From Albifimbria verrucaria (lineage: Eukaryota > Ascomycota > Sordariomycetes > Hypocreales > Stachybotryaceae), in assembly GCA_020081605.1 (NCBI GenBank), contig JAHREC010000013.1, positions 4,402,001-4,466,000 on the forward strand: a DNA stretch of 64,000 nucleotides, in the 5' to 3' direction. The notes under the pieces are model-generated. The model saw only the letters and a list, made by a program, of their open reading frames with translations, was not told where the DNA came from and searched no databases. Made by a program: the position numbers and the translations under genes. This document shows positions 58,479 through 64,000 of this stretch, one piece after another. Within the stretch, counting starts at the first letter, position 1; every line of letters starts with the position of its first letter.

Positions 58479-59551
58479 ATGGACGCTGTTGACGTCTCGG
58501 ACCACTACGAGGTGACCACCGCCGAGGAGACTCCTTCGCTGCTCTCCATCATCATCGACACAAACCCACGAGCATGGGCCGCCCTCGACGACACCCTCCC
58601 CTGTCCACCGCCATCGCCAATATACTCATCTTCGTAAACGCCCATCTCGCCTTCAGCAACGTCAACCAGGTTGCCGTCATCGCCTCCCACGTCAACCGTG
58701 CGGTCTGGCTCTACCCTGCACCACCTCGACGTGCCTCCAAGGACGCATCCGGAGATGTGCAGATGCAGGATGCGCCGCTGGATGCTTCCTCTGCGTCTGC
58801 CAACAAATATTCTCAGTTTGCTCAGATCGAGTCCACAGTTCTCTCCTCAATCAAGCAACTGATGAAGGAGACAACCGAGGAGGATCTCGCCTCTACAACG
58901 ACACACCTATCAGGGGCCCTGACCCTCGCCCTGTGTCATAATAACAAGGCCTCCCAAGCCTTGCAAACAACCACAGCGAACCTCGCAGACAGCACGAAAG
59001 CCAACACATCCATCCCTCCTCCTTTGAAAGGCCGGATAGTGGTGATTTCTGTTTCGGACTCGGAGCCCTCTCAATATATCCCTACCATGAATGCCGTCTT
59101 CGCAGCCGCTCATGCTCAAGTCGCCATTGATACCCTGGCCCTCGCCGGCGATCCCACCTTCCTTCAGCAAGCATGTTTCAACACAAACGGCACCTTTCTG
59201 GTAGCCGAAAATCTACAGGGCTTCCTCACATATCTCATGTTTGGCCTAATAGCAGACACAGAGGCTCGCGAGTCCCTCATCGCACCAACACACGACTCGG
59301 TGGATTTCCGGGCTGCTTGTTTCTGTCACGGCAAGGTGGTGGATACTGGCTTTGTTTGCTCCATCTGTCTCAGCATATTCTGCGACTTGCCGGAGAACAC
59401 AGAATGTCTGACATGTGGCACAAAGCTGGCTTTGGGTAATTATGGGGCGAAGCCTGCCGTCGTGCCCCGGAAGAAGAAGAAGAAGAAGAGAATAGTCAAT
59501 GGCAGCATACGCGAGGAAACTGGGAGCGCCACGGGCACACCCTGTCCTTGA
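58479..59551 (+). CDS. TFB4: TFIIH core subunit Tfb4 (p34)
   Basis: Subunit of the general transcription and DNA-repair factor TFIIH, partner of Ssl1. A single exon starts at ATG 58479 (MDAVDVSDHYEVTTAEETPS). The vWA-like domain contains LLSIIIDTNPRAWAAL, ANILIFVNAHLAFSNVNQVA and, after a linker, RIVVISVSDSEPSQYIPTMN. A C-terminal C4-type zinc ribbon reads CFCHGKVVDTGFVCSICLS, with later Cys pairs in CDLPENTECLTCG. The tail is Lys-rich, with an (AAG)n run at 59471-59488. The length is about 357 aa. The frame breaks at a C4 run (58598-58601), one base short; repair gives DDTLPLSTAIANILIF. ATG 58574 in the second frame is therefore not the true start. Confidence 0.93.
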
Positions 59552-60305
59552 TTAAGAAGCCATTCCTGATACGACTTTTGGTGTGTCGACCACTATCAAA
59601 AGGGTATCATCCGGCTCGTATACGACACCCAGAGACCGGTGTCACACACCAACTTTCAAAGACGCATGGCTTATTGTCATAATCTGCCCAACGAAGATTT
59701 AGCATGCGGCTGACTGCCGTGGAAGCGGTCGTCATGCCCCTAGTTGACTAAGACTTCAGAGCTATAGAATCCTTGATTCGTGGAGCTCATATATTGGAAA
59801 GAACGATGTGATAGGCTGGCGTTCAATTTGGGCACGGCTGCTCTATGTAGGATTAAGAAAGTGTTCATGACCATTGTCAATTGTCAATTGACAGTGGACA
59901 TAATGCTAGACGGCTTGATACCATCTAAAAGAAGAACAGGACGAAGACATCAGCGGCTCTTCGCTCCAATGTATACAATACACAGTTTAGGATAGCAAGC
60001 TCAATAAGATGGGCGCGAAAAGCACGATTAGAGATTCATGCGTGAGCCTGTGTCAATACCATATCTGGAAATATCTATAGGAATGGAGGGTATCACTGAA
60101 TGGTAACACGCTAAGCAGAAAACAATACCCTTCGTTCATAATTCGACACCAAGGGTAGTACCGGATCCATTATCCCAGCAGACCCGTGCAGACCCAATGC
60201 TCGAGACGGCGTGTTCATAAGAGGCTGGGCAATTCCACATGATTTCAAACGTCTGTGACACTGGGAGCTACCAAAGTCTGGTTCGTGGCAGCTTCAATCT
60301 CATCG
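59552..60305. other. Convergent 3' region TFB4 / Taspase-like gene
   Basis: About 750 bp, A/T-rich, presumably both 3' UTRs. No supportable gene. Confidence 0.55.
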
Positions 60306-62196
60306 TTAGGACAGTCGAACTTTACGTCCACCTTGAGCGATTGTAGCCCCTTCCGGAAGTCGGGACATAGTGCATCGGGCCTCCTTCTCTAAACCACCCA
60401 TAGACGCCAAGGCAAAAGAGTCCGTGTTGTGTGCAAAGTACAAGTAATATCCTGAGCGCGTCTTCTTTACAACCATGACTCCAATCGCACCTGCAGAGTG
60501 GCAGTTCCTCACCCCAGGGTGATTCATAAAGTCGTTGGTAATAAAGGACGACATAATGGCATCCTCGTCATCGTCCTGGATGATAGTACCTTTGGGCCCA
60601 TGGCGCATGCCGTGGTAGATTCGTTCAGCACATCTCTGAGAAGCCATTGTGGTGGCCATATGTTCGCCCGTTCCACTTGTAACGGCTGCCACGGTGACTC
60701 CGTCTTCATCATCCTCTTCGCATGGTACGACAGCAGTACCAATGCCAACCAAAGCCGCAGGCCCAAGCCGGCCTCGGTGCTTCATTCCGATGCCTCCAGA
60801 TGATGATCCAGCAGCGATGTGGCCTCTTTCATCTACGGCGATTGCACCAATAGTGTCGGTTATAGAATCTTCTTTGTCTGCATTTGTTGGGAACTGCCGC
60901 TTCATCTGGCCATGGTCTCCAAGGCCTATCCCAATTGCTGAAGCATATGTTCGTTTGATCCCATGTTGGTTTTCTGTGCTTTGGGGAGGTTCCTTCGATA
61001 GATGCGTTTCTTGTGTTTCTTCATCCGGTAGACAAACAGGTGAGACTGAGCCATCCGGAAATGCACCTGGTGTGTCATCTGTGTTTTTCAGCTTGGTACG
61101 GGAGGTACGTTTGCGCAAGTTCCGACCTGTATTATCAATAAACTTTCCAGGGCTTTTCCAGGCAGTGGATATTGGCCCTCCATCCCTGCTGACAGTCGAA
61201 GAGCTTGAAGAGGCCGGTCTTTGATCAGGAGAGATACGCACTGATAGAGAGTCTGTCGCTGCACTTGGAGACCCTCGGCGTCGAAAGTAGGCCGACGGTT
61301 CTGGACTACCAGAGGCTTCTGTCAAAGGAGTGCCAGCATATGGTGAGTCGGGCTGGCCTTCGTTCCAGGTGCCGGCCATGACAGCTGCTCTGTAGTCACG
61401 GGCAACTGAGCGCTGGACGGGCTGGGGTGTTGCAGTGTCATACTGGCAAGGAACACAGCTCAGATTCGAGCTAGGGGTTCGACAGTTGGATTTGTCTCCT
61501 TGGTCTTGGCATCCGCACGCTTCAAGTCCTCCTGCCACCTCAAGAAACGATCACGGGCATTCTTGGAAATGAGATACTCATTGGCTAAGGTGGCTATGCC
61601 ATGTTCTTCGGCAAAGGCCCGAGCCCCTCGCCTACCAAGGCGTTTGGGGGTACTCTGCGAAGACTCAGGGGTTGGTTGCTCGTGTCCAATATGAGCTTTG
61701 CAAGGGATATAGGGTTACGAATATCTGTAAAAGGCAGAGTTAGCTAGGGTTCACGCATTGGAATGGTGCCGCAACTGACTTGGGACGGCGCCGCATGCAC
61801 CACTGCGGCCAAGGTGATCAACGATGGTTGCATCACACTCGACGGTCCCATCAATGGATAAGTTCGAGCCGTAACCAGCGTTGGTGATCTCCTTGTCCTC
61901 GAGGATTCGTAAGGCAGCTTCAATTGCCTCGGTGGCGGTAGCACCGGCTTTGAGAAACCGCATCCCCATCTCTGCAGCACTGTATTTCTCCCGTCAGCGA
62001 ATATCAGGTAGCAAAAGAGTTCGTTGGGGCATGCTCACGCTACACAGGCTTGGAGGTGGACATGCTCATTCTGCTGGCTATGGAACCCAGCTCCAGCGTG
62101 GATGAAGATGGCGGGGACATGTTTGGTCTTCTGAAGCTGGCCTAGATGTAGGACGCGATCGATGGCACCATCAGTGCCGAGAGGAGTGTGTGACAT
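60306..62196 (-). CDS. Threonine aspartase / asparaginase-2 family (Taspase-like)
   Basis: Ntn-hydrolase precursor that self-cleaves before a catalytic threonine. Exons are 62039-62196, 61780-61979 and 60306-61734, with introns of 59 and 45 bp. The start MSHTPLGTDGAIDRVLHLGQ is followed by the conserved HVPAIFIHAGAGFHS and ATEAIEAALRILEDKEITNA, then AGYGSNLSIDGTVECDA. After a long Ser/Pro/Arg-rich insert comes the cleavage and nucleophile block DTIGAIAVDERGHIAAG, with Thr after Asp, then GTGEHMATTMASQRCAERI. The end is GGRKVRLS. The length is about 595 aa. The protease specificity of animal Taspase 1 should not be assumed. The frame breaks at CC (61686-61687) and G4 (61474-61477) on the plus strand, each one base short. 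Confidence 0.85.
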
Positions 62197-63278
62197 TGTG
62201 ACGAGCTTTCATCGTTGTAGCAGCTACTCGTCATCCGGGGACCGACTGTCTCCGCCAGTATCCTTGAGGGATGTACGGCCCAAGAAAGAAAGAAAGGGAG
62301 AAAAAAGAAAGAGATAAGAAGAAGAGGTGCGACAAGATAGTTGTAGGGTTCCTGAAAACGATTGTGGTAGAGCGCGGTGTCGCAGCGCGCGATGGTATGT
62401 AAGGATGGAAGAAGTTTTAGGGTTGCAAAAAGATCAACTCTGAGAAGGACGGGTTTCTTAGGATGAGTTGATCCAGCGTGGAAGCGTCACGGAAGCCAGC
62501 ATGCATGAAACGAATGGAATGTTTCGGGCCCGTGGATTAGTTGGGGAAGGGGCGCAGAAGCAGGATGAGGCAACCGTTGGTAAATGCAAAGTATGAAGCG
62601 TTCACCAAATTGATGCAGGTGGCATATTTTGGTTAACACGATGAAAGCAACGAGGAAATGGTGCTTAGCAGCTGCTGGCACTTGGTTCGGATGAGTCTCG
62701 CTTTAGTTACATGCTGTATAAAATACAGAAGAAATCGTGACAGATCCGTTGTTTACAAATCATTGGAAGTGCTACATGAAGACGACAGCCAACTTCTATT
62801 CCTCGGTATGTAAGCAGCCAGTCGTGTAGTTTGAGGAAAGCTATGAATCAATCACTGGTTGATCAACGATTGCCAACCCAAACCGCCTACCATCCAGGGT
62901 AGCTCATTCCCACACAGAAGGGAAAAAAAGAATGACGTTGCCTGGAATATAGAACCCCGTTAGCTGCAACGATGCCGATACGCCCAGCTCCAGCCACAGC
63001 AGCCACAGCCATGGCGGGGCTTCACCTCTGCTGCACCACCACAGTTGAACCCACAAGGTACCTCCGACCTGCCTTAGAACCAGCCCAGGTGGGCACGTAA
63101 TACCTTCCCCAGACCTGTACCCAGACCTGTACCCAGCCATACTCGCAGCACATCGACATCCACGTACGACGCCTCCTGCACTGCGGCTCAACCTCCCTCC
63201 GTCTCCTCCTCGACGACCTCCTCTCCCTCTCACCATCCCCTCCAATCGAGCGGCTCTCCAGCCTAACACACCCCCATC
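62197..63278. promoter_or_regulatory. Divergent promoter region Taspase-like / ARP3
   Basis: About 1.1 kb. It has a purine-rich AAGAAAG tract (62281-62327) just upstream of the Taspase-like start and a pyrimidine-rich leader (CCTCCGTCTCCTCC-type) before ARP3. No supportable gene. Confidence 0.5.
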
Positions 63279-64000
63279 ATGGCGAACCAAACTCCCGCCG
63301 TTGTCATGGACAAGTAATCTCACCCAACCCAACCTCTCCCTCCACCCCCGCAATGACCGCGATAGCTAACCCAAGTCCTCCAGCGGCACGGGTTTCTCCA
63401 AGCTCGGTACGAGATGCATCAACGTCAACCTTCTTCCGAACTCCTTCCCGCTAAATCGTCCAAATAGGTTTCGCCGGAAACGACTCGCCCTCCTTCGTCT
63501 TCCCAACCGCGATCGCAACCAAGGGCCCTGCCGGCGGTAGCGGAGGATCTGGATCTGGTCGACCAGCTGTTGCGAACAAGCCGTCCTTCCTGACCGGTGG
63601 CGCAGGCCCCGGAGGCCACCTGAGCGGAAAGAGGGGTACCGAGGACCTAGACTTTTTATCGGTGATGAGGCCATCAGCGCCGCCGCCGGACCGGGTGCGT
63701 AGCCAGGCTCGAGACAGGATATCGCATGAGCCCCTATGCTGACTTGCCAGGTTATGGCCTCCACTACCCCATTCGTCATGGTCAAATAGAGAACTGGGTA
63801 GGTTTCGCGATCAATGCCCGGATTTCATGCCATTGACTGGTGCCTAGGATCACATGGAGCGTTTCTGGTCCAACTCCATCTTCAAATACCTCAGGGTCGA
63901 GCCCGAAGACCACTACTTTTGCTGACCGAACCTGTGAGCGAGACACCCACGCCGATTTACTGCCAATTGCCGTCGCCTCGTCTAACATGAGAACAGCCTC
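63279..64000 (+). CDS. ARP3: Actin-related protein 3 (ARP2/3 complex), 5' part only
   Basis: Nucleator subunit of the ARP2/3 complex that starts branched actin filaments. The start is ATG 63279 (MANQTPAVVMD). Several short introns are spliced on GT-AG borders, giving the joined reading NGTGFSKLG, FAGNDSPSFVFPTAIATKG, a Gly/Ser loop with RPAVANKPSFLTGG, GTEDLDFFIGDEAIS, YGLHYPIRHGQIENW and DHMERFWSNSIFKYL, then LLTEP. The last visible intron ends at 63996, so the next exon begins at 63997 and runs off the window. The frame breaks at T5 (63653-63657) and T4 (63917-63920), each one base short. The gene is divergent from the Taspase-like gene. The actin fold N-terminus and family identity are certain; the rest is outside the window. 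Confidence 0.95.

Noticed and set aside
1..64000. Transposable element, integrated virus or biosynthetic cluster
   Set aside because: No transposase, reverse transcriptase, integrase, terminal repeats, capsid, polyketide or peptide synthetase motif was seen on either strand.

Overview
The window is nuclear DNA of a filamentous ascomycete, most likely a member of the Sordariomycetes near the order Hypocreales. The reasons are many short GT-AG introns (about 45-175 bp) with CTAAC/CTGAC-type branch sites, pyrimidine-rich leaders, dispersed TACCTACC-type low-complexity repeats, and proteins in the forms known from Pezizomycotina (Ypt1, Alg11, Arp3, Dlt1, Ndc1, Tfb4, Cro1). I cannot name the species. 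I see no transposon, CRISPR array, rRNA or tRNA, and no biosynthetic cluster or other accessory island.

Layout. 1-4636 is gene-poor. 4.6-13.5 kb holds APS1 (Nudix), LSM1 (mRNA decay), a conserved NTF2-like-looking protein, a ferroportin-family transporter and YPT1. 14.7-17.6 kb is one long Ser/Pro-rich fungal protein on the minus strand. 17.6-23.1 kb is gene-poor. 23.1-27.8 kb holds a small candidate gene, a WD40 protein and CTF4/MCL1. 27.8-33.4 kb is a second large gap, ahead of an HSF-domain (SFL1-like) regulator. From 35 kb to the end the genes are dense and often divergent: a Lys-rich protein, DLT1, NDC1, PEP12, COX18, ALG11, gamma-glutamyltransferase, TRM2, CRO1/SHE4, a PLL-lectin-like type II membrane protein, TFB4, a Taspase-like threonine aspartase and the 5' part of ARP3.

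The genes are mostly housekeeping and do not form one pathway. They cover the secretory and endosomal route (YPT1, PEP12, ALG11), nuclear envelope, replication and transcription (NDC1, CTF4, TFB4), RNA (LSM1, TRM2), mitochondria (COX18) and the actomyosin system (CRO1, ARP3).

The dominant oddity is technical. Most of the genes have one or more single-base reading-frame breaks, nearly all of them one base missing from a homopolymer, and adding that base restores a conserved protein. This looks like an uncorrected long-read assembly rather than gene decay, so coding spans below are given across the breaks. I found no convincing previously undescribed system. The best leads are the small frame-broken candidate gene at 23.1-23.4 kb, the three gene-poor blocks, the stop-free 3n intron in CTF4, and the PLL-like membrane protein.
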